Shown in pieces: positions 12,222-22,442 of a stretch of DNA of 64,000 nt (within the stretch, counting starts at the first letter, position 1; the number at the start of each line of letters is the position of its first letter). The translations under genes and the position numbers were made by a program. The stretch is taken from positions 124,001 to 188,000 of the forward strand of contig BGZK01000886.1 of NCBI GenBank assembly GCA_005406025.1, read 5' to 3'. The DNA is from Eumeta japonica. Taxonomy: Eukaryota; Arthropoda; Insecta; Lepidoptera; Psychidae. The notes beneath the pieces are model-generated. The model saw only the letters and a list, made by a program, of their open reading frames with translations, made no database searches and was not told the origin of the DNA.

Positions 12222-12824
12222 CTTTTCTTTATATTACAATTATTGATCAAGCTGGCATTGTAAGCGTCGAACATCTCCGTACTGATGGTGTGCGTCAGCT
12301 CCGACACACGACTTGTATTTACTTTCTAATATACATTTATTCCATATATTGGAATATATTTAACAGACAAAGAGGGTAAATAAAAACATGTATCATAATA
12401 CTGAAAGCATGTATATATTTTTATCATATTTATTTATTTAGATTTGGCAAAATAAATCACATAAATTCCACTACATGAACGCAATGGCAATAACGCTTAA
12501 CACCATATACGCCAAAACTGAATTTATCTCTGTTAAGAAACGAAATATCTATAGATCAGATAATCAATGCAAGAAAAATATGCATGTTTAGTATAGCTGC
12601 GCGAATATGTTGCTCGGAGGTCTTACAAGACATAGACATCATTTTTTTAATACTAGATTTCGCTCCCAAACCAGTTAACGACCGCAAGCCATATATGAAA
12701 ATCAATTCTTGAGTGAGAAACTCCAAAAAGTGGATACTGAGTCGAGACAGTGTCTTTCTTCACTTTGTTAGTGGCATTAATTTGATAAATTTTAATACGT
12801 AAAGCGAACAGCTCAATATAGGCG
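12222..12824. other. AT-rich gene-free stretch
   Basis: No gene recognised. A short A/T-rich stretch leads into the next GC island. Confidence 0.35.
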
Positions 12825-13035
12825 TGATTCAGCGGCGGTTAGGCGGCCGGCGGACCGATACATCTGGCGCGTGACATGTTTACGAGCGGCGCGGTGTCGC
12901 GGTGCACGCCCGCGCCCGCGCCGCGCCCGCCGCACACTGCTCTTGTTGCATACCGCACCCGCGCCCGCGCCGCGACCGCTTATAAATTTCGTTAGAAAGA
13001 ACCGCGCCGCCGATGTTGCCGCCCTTCTGAGACTG
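12825..13035. promoter_or_regulatory. GC/CpG-rich island 3
   Basis: Very CpG-dense, with CGCCCGCGCCCGCGCC repeated at about 12906 and 12958 and GCGGCCGGCGGACCG near 12842. It lies directly upstream of the open frame at 13186-13509 on the plus strand, so a promoter role is conceivable. The Arg/Ala/Pro-rich frames across the island on both strands are compositional. Confidence 0.4.
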
Positions 13036-13185
13036 CGCACTATTAAGGTAAAAAGATTTTTTTGACGTGAATCCGTCTTTAAATTTGTTTCCATAGTGGG
13101 AAGTAAAATTGAAATAAATAATGCAATATTCGTCTACAATCGTCAAAAAGCCATATCAAAATATAGATATTATACACGGTTGGAA

Positions 13186-13509
13186 ATGGCTTCTCAAGAA
13201 CAATTAAAAGATACATTTAAAACACTACATGACTGCCGGGGACGTAAAAGAATGAAGGCGTCCGAGCAGATCAACGACGGCGCCAGTACACCTGCGGTTG
13301 GGGCAACTGAAGCTATGCAAGTGGATGATGTAATCGCTTCTATATCAACGCTAGATTATGTATACATCGTTATGTGCGAACACCGATTTTTAAAGACACA
13401 CTTAGCAGCAACTAGTATACCTTCCACTACTACGTTTATGACAATACAAAATCCGACGGACTTCTTACTATTCAAAAATAATTACAGATACAATTCGCTC
13501 AAAAAATAA
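13186..13509 (+). CDS. hypothetical protein, 107 aa, unrecognised
   Basis: Open from the ATG at 13186 (context GGAAATGG, acceptable for an animal start) to TAA at 13507. The frame is also open upstream to about 13096. The N-terminal half is polar and protein-like: MASQEQLKDTF, then a basic RGRKRMK stretch, then an acidic AMQVDD. The C-terminal half is more AT-driven. No domain, signal peptide or membrane segment is recognised. It sits just downstream of a GC/CpG island and is not explained by any repeat I can see here. It could be a small gene, a retroposed fragment or chance; the last cannot be excluded at this length. Confidence 0.25.
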   Translation: MASQEQLKDTFKTLHDCRGRKRMKASEQINDGASTPAVGATEAMQVDDVIASISTLDYVYIVMCEHRFLKTHLAATSIPSTTTFMTIQNPTDFLLFKNNYRYNSLKK

Positions 13510-13869
13510 TACACGGCTTACAGAAAATACACGGCCGTGTCCACGACACAACCAAACTTTAATTTTTCTTTCATTAACTCCGTAACCTTACTATTGCCTT
13601 ATAGAGAATTACCATTATGACTTGTAATCCACTTCTTTATAAATTCATTCTCGTCTAATAAATATGCAAATTAGCGTTGTTTACTTATGAGACTTCATTC
13701 GGTAAACAAATGAAAACAAACTATGCACCGCAAATGATAAATGAAAAATTTCGACTACAAATTCAGGCGTATAACGAGTAATTAGCAAATTTTTCAATAG
13801 AATCCGAGAATTCTTTGTATTCATAAAACGAAAGAAGAAAAATGTCGCAACCCCGCGTTCAAAATGCAC

Positions 13870-14260
13870 GCCGACTTAGAATCGCTAACTTTCGTCGTGT
13901 CGGGCCGCGACGGGCGGCGGCAGGCATTTTAGCGCGCACGCTCATTAATTCAAAGAGGGCATTCTTGTGTAAGTACGTTACGTGCGTGTTATAGATGCCG
14001 GCGTACGGCTACAGCGGTCGCATTATGTAATTGTGATGCGCGGGCGCGGCAGAAATAGCGGCGCGCGCGCCGGCCGCATGCCTGGGACATCAAACCCGAC
14101 GTTCAAAAGGATTGTTCCGAATAAATATTTATATGATTCTAAAAAACGTCTTCATTCACGTTAAGGAGCTGGCACATAAAAGACGCTTATAAATGATGTC
14201 CCTATATGAGGGTTATTATTTATCGCCGATGCGGACGAATCGTTCGTTATGTCGTGTCGG
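13870..14260. promoter_or_regulatory. GC/CpG-rich island 4
   Basis: GC-rich blocks near 13900-13945, 13985-14085 (GGCGCGCGCGCCGGCCGCATG) and 14225-14280, interspersed with homeodomain-type ATTAAT and TTTAT words (CTCATTAATTC near 13941). The mixed texture resembles conserved developmental non-coding DNA more than coding sequence. No exon is supported. Confidence 0.4.
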
Positions 14261-14576
14261 CGTCGCCCGGCGTTAGGATCGGATGCTATTTATTTTATCT
14301 CTATAATTTTGGACGGCAAAGGGACGCCAGACAGTATTTATGATTGCGTAGATAGTTAAGGGCACATCAAATACGCACATCTTTCTCATCGTTATCATTC
14401 CGTATCAGTTTTAACCCCGTCCGCGATAGCGCCTAAACGATCAAACATATCACTTCCCGAATGAAGTGTATATTCAATCAATCTAAAATGGATTTATTTC
14501 GTAGGTAATAGAAATCACACTTGAAATGCGTCATAAGCGATTGTTTTTGACATAAACATAATAATAACAATGTAAA

Positions 14577-14790
14577 CTCACGCCTATTTCCCAGAAGGGT
14601 AGGCAGAGACTATAGATCTCCACATGGTACGATCTTTGCATATCTCTCTTGCCTCACTGACATTCATCAATCTTTTCTTACAAGCTCGTCGGTTTCGGGT
14701 GCTTAAAATTTGGCCCTTTTTAAATATTCCACCAATATAGTCTGCATGGGACCCTAGCCGACCTCTCCATCACGACATTAACATCACCAC
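14577..14790 (-). mobile_element. LINE 3'-end fragment
   Basis: Starts with the 3' non-coding end (CACGCCTATTTCCC, then GGTAGGCAGAGAC). It continues into the last codons of the same LINE ORF found at 8230-8690 and 38690-41578; read on the minus strand, the tail encoding SEAR-, KRLM- and RRACKK-like words. The fragment breaks near 14790. It is a short 5'-truncated copy. Confidence 0.75.
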
Positions 14791-15019
14791 CATAATACGA
14801 AAAATTACTGAATCCTTTACGGACTAATCACGACATGAGACTACAATCAGACGAGACGTAACCCTGGCTCCGCTTTTAGTGTTCGGTGCCTTCTTTTTCC
14901 GGAAACTTTGCCAACGCCATGTCTTAAGTAAACTTTTTTAAACCATTCGCGAGACTGTTAAGGCTTCAGTATCTCTTTTCAAACCGTCCGCCCCACAAGA
15001 TGACTGTTCTTTTTATTAT

Positions 15020-15300
15020 CACGTCGTGATCGTTCAATAGATTGGCGAAGTCGGTGGTGACTCTCGTCGCCGCGCGGGGAGCACGGGTTTTGATTCCCGC
15101 AGAAAGCGATAATTTATTTAATAGAAAATTAATGTTCGTCTCAAGCCCGGTTATTTCTGTGCATTGTGTGTATATATTTACAAAAAAAAAGTATATGTGT
15201 ATTCTAACAAGTATCCGATGCCCACAGTACACAAGCCTCGGCTCTTAGTTTGGGACCAGATGGTGCTGTGTGTATCGGAATATATTATTACTATTACTGT
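15020..15300 (+). mobile_element. tRNA-derived SINE
   Basis: An A-box-like TTGGCGAAGTCGGTGG at 15042-15057 and a B-box-like GGTTTTGATTC at 15086-15096 have tRNA-like spacing, marking an RNA polymerase III promoter of a tRNA-derived head. The body ends with the segment at 15216-15275 (CCCACAGTACACAAGCC, then TTAGTTTGGGACCAGATGG), a tail I recognise from common lepidopteran SINEs. The 5' boundary is uncertain. Non-coding; it depends on a partner LINE for movement. Confidence 0.7.
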
Positions 15301-15456
15301 ACCCGTATATAAAGTTCAACAATATATTAATATGTACGAATGGAGTTATTTATATATCTACTACGTTTTATGTATATGTAGTTTCATTGAGATTTAAGTA
15401 GTGTGTCGTTTATATATTTTACATAGCTCAAGACAGGTAGGCCGACAATAACATTT

Positions 15457-15479
15457 AATCACACCTGGTACAGTTAAAG

Positions 15480-15521
<42 letters not shown>

Positions 15522-15601
15522 GCTCGACCTTATGCGAAAACACATCTGTGACAGTAGGCAGCAGTGTTGCCAGTCCAATCACACCTGGTACAGTTAAAGA
15601 T
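15457..15601 (-). mobile_element. short retroposon stub with (ATG)n tail and 25-bp target-site duplication
   Basis: Identical 25-bp direct repeats at 15457-15481 and 15577-15601 (both begin AATCACACCTGG and end AAAGAT) flank a 95-bp insert. The insert is an (ATC)n run from about 15482 followed by about 50 bp of unique sequence. Read on the minus strand, it is a 5'-truncated retroposon with an (ATG/GAT)n tail. Trinucleotide tails are known for RTE-type LINEs and SINEs that use them. Confidence 0.75.
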
Positions 15602-17435
15602 ATATCTAAAAGCATACAGTATTGGAATTTATTTGAAGTCATTTTAATTTTACCTCCGCTTCACTTCCTTACAAAAATTCTCGATAGGTTTTGCTATTTT
15701 AGAGCAGTTCTGTACCAATTAAGGAACGCGTTAAGATAATAACTGCTGTTTTACTATGAATACGGCTCTTCACGCATCTTAACGGGCGATGCAGATGTGG
15801 CTCTAAAGCCTATCAGAAAGATGTACTTCTCTAAATTGACATGTACCTGTTCGTACATGAGAAACATTATAATTGTTTCTTTTTTCAAGAATTCAATTTT
15901 TTTTTATTTTACACAGCTAACTACTCTATTTTCCTTTGGCACATGGCTTTATTAAATTCATTTAGAGAAATTTGTCTCTTCAAACACAGTTTGATATAAC
16001 ACATGACAGCATTGAGGCTACTTACAGAGTAATAACTGTCAGCAATGCAAATAGTTCACGTATATAATTACTGTCTCGGGTGGGGACAATTTGGTTCATA
16101 TCTTCAGCTACTCTAATACTGGGCACAGCGCAAGTGACGTTACAGGACTATTGTCATAGTCGAAATGCCTATTTCCGGTAGGATTCAAAATTTGCCCAAA
16201 TTCAAGAATATCCCACTCGAATGAAGTCACACGTATCTAAATTATCGTTATCTACATAAAGAGCGGGACCGGGATTGAGTTTGGAATTAAGAATGATACC
16301 GCAACGGACAGTAGAAACAAAATTGAAATCGAGGACGCGACCGGTACTCGGATTATAATTAAAAAATAGGTCGCTTAGTATAAAACGTGAAGGAATTCTT
16401 TCTATCAAAAACCGCGGGCGAATATTAGTAGAGTATATGTCTGTGGAAACAAAAGACAGAAAGTGTACATTTTTGTTACAGTTATTGATTCATTACTGAA
16501 AATCTTAAAAATGGACTACAGTACAGTTCTTTTTTTATAACAAAATCTATACACAGGAAAATTATATAGTTATTCAAGAAATTATAGTTACTCCTTATAA
16601 AATATTTCTTGTCATTTGCATTCACATAAAAATGTTAAAGTAGCTTATAAATCTATTGCGCTTCTAATGTTGTGTATAAAATTTATGTGCATGCTCTGCG
16701 TTCTCTTGCCATAGGCGTACCGACGTCATTTAGCGATTTGTGCGATTCGAATAGTTCTAGGTACAGAATGAAACATGTAATTCGGTACTAATTGTCTAGG
16801 AACTTAGAAACAAATGTCGAGCATGCACACGTACGATCAGAATTTCGTATAATAATTGTACATCACACTTATGTATTTTTTTCTGTCTATTGGGAATGAA
16901 AATAAATCTGTGTCTACTATATCGTAAATCGTATATAACAAAAAAATTTGAATTGCTTTCTAGTGTTTTATCGCTCAAAGAAAACTACTAAATATATTCT
17001 TAGACGTTGAGTCTGTTGAGAATTCTATATAAAAGATGATTTATAAAAATGGATCACGCGACAGTTATTCAGAACGTTTTGATATGGAACATAGTGTCCC
17101 ATCAAAAAATTTGTTGACGTTATATACGGTGTTGCAACTTCCATAGCATTAGGTGGTAGTCTGAAAGTGGAAACGAGTAGTTACTAAACTTTTTCAAATT
17201 TCTACTTGAAAAGGTTTGGTGCTCATTCCCACTTCCACACCATTAACCAATTAGCGATAATTAGAATAATTTTACTGAAGATCTTTGGATGTACTCTCGT
17301 CCTCAATCGAATTACTCAGATACGTGTCGCAGTTAAGAACTCTCGAGTATCGGATACCCAGTCTATTGAATAGAACCGTATAGAGTATTGTGTCATCTGT
17401 AATGCCAAAATTTTAATTATCTCGTCGGAGCAATA
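15602..17435. other. gene-free stretch
   Basis: No gene recognised. 16215-16350 contains a degenerate purine-rich GGGACC/GAAATC stretch like the core of the ACTAGC elements listed further on. The remainder is AT-rich single-copy-looking DNA. Short frames at 16202-16408 and 16796-16978 show no motifs. Confidence 0.4.
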
Positions 17436-17439
17436 ATTA

Positions 17440-17720
17440 AAACGGTGCTTATTTTATTTATTAAACGGCCATTAATTTAGCGACAGTGCGGCGCGCGCGC
17501 GTGTGGCGCGTCTCGGAGTGAGCCGCGTTATTTTTAAGTGCGGGCATTAACAGGAATTACCGGCGCGTGTTAATGCCGCGCTGCCATCGCGTCTAAATCA
17601 CGCACTCTAATTTTGGAGACAATGCGCCGGCGCGGGGCGGGCCCGCCGCCCGCCGCCCGCCGCTGTTCTCAGCGCGACAACCAGAAAATATTACACGAAA
17701 GGCGGTGCACACGTGACTCT
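17440..17720. promoter_or_regulatory. GC/CpG-rich island 5 with homeodomain-type words
   Basis: CpG-dense blocks (GGCGCGCGCGCGTGTGGCGCG at 17489 and GCGCCGGCGCGGGGCGGGCC near 17623) alternate with ATTAATTT, ATAATTAAAA and TTTTATTTATT. GCATTAACA and TGTTAATGC form an inverted pair around 17545-17578. This is consistent with a conserved regulatory element. No coding exon is supported. Confidence 0.45.
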
Positions 17721-18096
17721 ACCTCTAAGTTTGCACAGTTCCGTACACGAAAATTCTGACAGAAATCCTGTTGCCGTCGTTTAGTTACATTCCTTTTGCC
17801 GGTCAAAGGTCGTATGGATATGACCATCATTAAGTCATACCTAAATAATAAGGACGGTATGTTGTGCTTTAGTTAGTCGCACGGTATGTGCGACTTTAAC
17901 GCCGGTCTCGATACCGGTCTTGATCCTCCTTCGGTCACTAATTGTAGTAATGACAAATTACTATTTGCACTAGAACGGACATCGAAACGATAATGAAATG
18001 TATAAATACCATTATTACTGGTATCTGTATATATTTTTTTAACTTAAAAGGTAATGTTGTTATATAACATAATCTCATATACTATTTGATAACATA

Positions 18097-19905
18097 TCCA
18101 TGCAAACATATTTTTTATATTGTAAATAGCCTTTAATTATTTACAAATGATTCCGCGTCGAATGGTCAAAGTCCCAATTACAATACCTCCAGCCGTCAGC
18201 GTATGACAAACATCATGAAACATCCATACAAACATGCTTTTATTTTTTTTTTATATATTATAAATGCGCATTACCGTCTACAAACGATTCCGCATCGAAT
18301 AGTCAAAATCCCAATTACAATCCGCCCAGCCATCAGCGTATGACATACATCCATTCAAACATACTTTAATTTTTTATATTATAAATAGCCCATAACAATC
18401 TACAAACGATTCGGCGTCGAATAGTCTAAGTGCCAACTACAATCCGCCCAGCCATCAGCGTATGACAAACATCCATTCAAACATTCTTTAATTTTATATA
18501 TTATAAATAGCCCATAACAATCTACAAACGATTTGGCGTCGAATAGTCAAATTCCCATTACAATCCGCCAGCCATCAGCGTATGACAAACATCCATTCAA
18601 ACATACTTTAATTTTTATATTATAAATAGTCCTTATCAATCTACAAACCATTCGGCGTCGAATACTCAAAATCCCAATTACAATCCACCCAGCCATCAGC
18701 GTATGACAAACATCCATTCAAACATACTTTATTTTTTTTATATTATAAATAGTCCTTATCAATCTACTAACCATTCAGCGTCGAATACTCAAAATCCCAA
18801 TTACAATCCGCCCAGCCATCAGCGTATGACGAATATCCATTCAAACATACTTTTTTTTTATATTATAAATAGCCCATAACAATTTACAAACAATTCGGCG
18901 TCGAATAGTCTAAATCCCAATTATAATCCGCCCAGCCATCAAAGTATGACAAACATCCATCCAAACATACTTTAATTTTTTATATTATAAATAGCCTATA
19001 ACAATCTACAAACAAATCGGCGTTGAATAGTCGAAATCTCACTTATAATTCGCCCAGCCATCGGCGTATGACAAACATCCATCCAAACATACTTTAATTT
19101 TTTTATATTATAAGTAGCCTATAACAATCTGCAGACGATTCGGCGTCGAATAGTCAAAATTCCAATTATAATCCGCCCAGCCATCAAAGTATGACAAACA
19201 TCCATCCAAACATACTTTAATTTTTTATATTATAAATAGCCTATAACAATCTACAAACAAATCGGCGTTGAATAGTCGAAATCTCACTTATAATTCGCCC
19301 AGCCATCGGCGTATGACAAACATCCATCCAAACATACTTTAATTTTTTTATATTATAAGTAGCCTATAACAATCTGCAGACGATTCGGCGTCGAATAGTC
19401 AAAATTCCAATTATAATCCGCCCAGCCATCAAAGTATGACAAACATCCATTCAAACATACTTTAATTTTTTATATTATAAATAGCCTATAACAATCTACA
19501 AACAAATCGGCGTTGAATAGTCGAAATCTCAATTATTATTCGCCCAGCCTTCAGCGTATGACAAACATCCATCCAAAAATACTTTAATTTTTTATATTAT
19601 AAATAGCCCATAACAATTTACAAACGATTCGGCGTAGAATACTCAAAATCCCAATTACAATCCGCCCAGCCATCAGCGTATGACAAAAATCCACACAAGC
19701 ATACTTTAATTTTTTTATATTATAAATAGTCCTTATCAATCTACAAACCATTCGGCGTCGAATACTCAAAATCCCAATTACAATCCGCCCAGCCATCAGC
19801 GTATGACAAACATCCATACAAGCATACTTTTATATTTTTCATATTAAATATAGCCTATAACCGTCTACAAACGATTCCGTATCGGATAGTCGCAGTCCCA
19901 AACTG
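18097..19905. repeat. satellite-like tandem array, ~122-bp unit, about 15 copies
   Basis: The marker AGCGTATGAC (or AAAGTATGAC) recurs at about 18201, 18338, 18460, 18580, 18701, 18824, 18944, 19066, 19189, 19311, 19434, 19556, 19678 and 19801. Spacing is 120-123 bp apart from the first step of 137. Each unit has a T-rich part (TTTAATTTTTTATATTATAAA), a CGGCGTCGAATAGTC block and CCGCCCAGCCATC. From about 18944 to 19556 two variants alternate (AAAGTATGAC with GATTCGGCGTC; CGGCGTATGAC with AAATCGGCGTTG), giving a ~245-bp dimer. Outer units are more diverged. The minus-strand frame across 19584-19817 is just two repeat units. Confidence 0.95.
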
Positions 19906-20094
19906 ATATGATCGATCTGTGTAGTTTATACGTGATTAAGCCTCAAAAAAATGTTTTTCATTACATATATGGGCAGATAGATTTTATTATGGAAAAGTAA
20001 TGCATATAATTCGGCAGCCAAATCTAATTGTTGTGTCCGGTTTTTACCAGGCCATTGTTGAGATATACCCTCTCCCATGATTCTTTTATTTCAT

Positions 20095-20370
20095 ACTAGC
20101 TTTTGCCCGCGATTCCGCCTGCGTAGACATAAAATGAATTCCTTCATCTTGTATATCGCCCCATCACAAAATCAAGATCCCGACTGCTACCCCGTTCTCA
20201 ATCCTGATCTCGGTCCCAATCTCGATGTCGATTCCCTTCATTCGCAATTTCCATCGTAGTTGAGCTTTTGGTTCCGATTCAAATCTTGATCTAAAGAGAT
20301 TCATATTCCGTCCTCGATCTCGGGCTCCCACTTTAAATTTTAATCTCCGTGTTGCTTCTTACTTCGTTTC
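20095..20370 (+). repeat. ACTAGC element, pyrimidine-rich hexamer core
   Basis: Starts ACTAGCTTTTGCCCGCG, then about 50 bp (ACATAAAATGAATT, TATATCGCCCC) shared with the copy at 63113. From about 20172 a core follows that reads in steps of six: GATCCC GACTGC TACCCC GTT, later GATCTC GGTCCC AAT. The open frame through it is a by-product of the 6-bp period. It is an interspersed repeat with no coding role evident. Confidence 0.7.
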
Positions 20371-21394
20371 GCATAACGTTACATTTCTTATTGTACCCCT
20401 TTTGGAATTAATTTAAAAAATATGTGTACATTTTCTTTTTTCATGATTAACATGTGTAGGCTTCAACGATATTGATTTTCCATGCAACAGTATTTTTCAA
20501 TTCAATCACCACCTTTAGGATTGATTTTCTAAAAATCCTTTCTTAGTGCTCGCCTATACGTTATAACGGGAATCAAGTTTCTGGCCCCAGTAGTTTAGGC
20601 TGTGCGTTGATATATCAGTCAGACAGTTTACTCTTTTATATATAAAGATTACAACTTAAAGTGCTTTTCGATGCATGAAATGAGTGGCTTAATTTATTTT
20701 AAGTTAACAACCCGTTGATCTATTCGTCCGTTTTATGATTCGAACTCAGTGCCATCTAGTTCGAATGTAACTCTGCTGTAGGTATTCTGTAATTAACTTT
20801 TTCGTTTAAGAGGCATTTGTTCAATACCTCTGAATCTCCCTCTAAAAGGATTTTGAGTTGTGACGTACATTAAATGCGTAATATTAGATTTTTTTCGAAT
20901 AATGGCGCTAGGTATTAAGTCCTTATTATTTTCTTGCATGTAGTAAATTTTAATATGTTTATCCTTTACAGCAAATTCATATACCTAACAATCTGCCAAA
21001 TTTCAGGCTGACTATTTTCTTCCCTTTATAACACGAAAACAAACGGATACAACTTACAGATCGATCATGGTAAGTTCAGGAATGAAATTCTATTTTAGGA
21101 ATATTCTCAGATAAGACACCATAAAACAATTCTTTTAGTTTACCTTAGCATGACTGTCAACTGAAAAAATGTTTTTAAAATTGAATTTTCTTAAACAATA
21201 GCGAAATACTTGAGATTAAATCACCACCATCAACAATCTGAGATCATTATTCAAAGTAAAAGCACAACCATATATCAATTTGTTCCCGAGACTTTTTTAA
21301 AGTGTTAGAATGTGGGCTTGTTACGTAAATGCAATAAGGTTACCTTGAAAGTTCAACATTAATGCGAATGATCACTACGTACATAAATAAATTA
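20371..21394. other. AT-rich gene-free stretch
   Basis: No gene or clear repeat recognised between the ACTAGC element and the LINE remnants. Confidence 0.35.
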
Positions 21395-21442
21395 ACCTTT
21401 ATTTCCCAGTGGCGTGAGTAGAGACTATAGACCTTTTCTTTT
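21395..21442 (-). mobile_element. LINE 3' non-coding crumb
   Basis: TTTATTTCCCAGTGGCGTGAG, then GTAGAGACTATAGACC, matches the terminal non-coding end of the LINE family at 8230 and 14577. It is only about 45 bp long. Confidence 0.5.
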
Positions 21443-21454
21443 TGAAATGTTTTC

Positions 21455-22432
21455 AAAGGAGCAAAAGAGCGTACAAGTCACTAGAGAATAAGTGATCACC
21501 GTCATCTATGAACACCTGCAACCCTAGGAGAGTCATCAATGCGTTACCAGCCTTTTAGAAAGGCACATGCTCTTTTTTCGAAGACCTGTTTGCTGTGATT
21601 GATTGAGAGTACCGCTGGTAGTGGATGGTTCCATAATTTTACTGTATGTGGCAGGAAATTGCGCACCAAGTACTCGGTGGTACAACGCCATTCATCAAGA
21701 TGATAATGATGGCATTTCTGGCGAGTGGGATGGTGAAAGGATTCAAGAGCAAGAATAAAATTGAAATTTGTCTAAAACACTCCATATATATACATACAGA
21801 ATGAAGCATGCACGAATATAGTAATTTTCTTCGTTAAGCTTTCCGTTCAGAGACCTTCGGCGTTGGATGAAGTCTAAAAGCGAAAGTTGATACTGATCTG
21901 CCCCAACAAAGGAGTGACAATAGTACTCCAGATGCGGTTGAACCTGTGCCTATATAGAATAAGGTAATGTATAAGGCAATGGTCCAGTGTTAAAGCACTG
22001 TTGTGTCTGCTGAGTACCTCAACCTTTTTATAGGAGCTAATTTTACTCTCTCTTAAGGCGATTGCGAAACCGAACTCTTTTCGATATGTCGATACCGAGA
22101 ATTCTAATATTCGGTATAAGGTAAGAAGAATGCTATTGAAGAGAAGAGAAAGGGCAAAAAATGATTTTCAAGTAAAAGTTCAAAGTTGTCTCTCAGAGAT
22201 TAAATTCAATTAGCTTAAATCTAGACATTGCTAAAACTCTCTTTAAGAATATGTTGATTTCAGACACGAGTTGGTTTCGACATTCATCAACAGGATCCTG
22301 AGAAATTTTAATGCGGTTGGAGTATAATGCGCCCACAGTAATAATATCATTTGCATAACGATTAATGTTGCTTGTTATCTGCAAATTATTGTTATGCAAT
22401 GTAACTATATTGTAGGGTCACTTTAACATAAA
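21455..22432 (-). mobile_element. LINE remnant, reverse transcriptase C-terminal half
   Basis: On the minus strand the order is: a degenerate YxDD box (RYANDIITV at about 22360-22334); QLVSEI and KLIEFNL; a thumb/C-terminal region; then HLDEWRCTT- and FLPHT-like motifs and a KKRA-F-KG tail near 21550. This is the layout of a common CR1/jockey-type lepidopteran LINE. YADD reads YAND, and many stops are present, so it is dead. The last bases (21455-21540, GATCACCGTCATC) match the usual 3' end. Confidence 0.75.
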
Positions 22433-22442
22433 ACATAAGCCC

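Noticed and set aside
12813..13146. Arg/Ala-rich proteins on both strands
   Set aside because: Compositional frames across a CpG island; no motif, splice site or start context favours them. The same applies to frames at 2713-3152, 4020-4307, 37970-38242, 55986-56287 and 61331-61579.
15042..15100. A functional tRNA gene
   Set aside because: A and B boxes are present, but the sequence does not fold as a full cloverleaf with acceptor pairing as far as I can see, and it continues into a SINE body.
19584..19817. Minus-strand protein with an internal repeat
   Set aside because: The frame is two units of the tandem array read through; the amino-acid repeat follows from the DNA repeat.
18097..19905. 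Regular repeats as a CRISPR array
   Set aside because: Units are ~122 bp with no short-repeat/unique-spacer structure, and the DNA is eukaryotic in character. It is a satellite-like tandem array.
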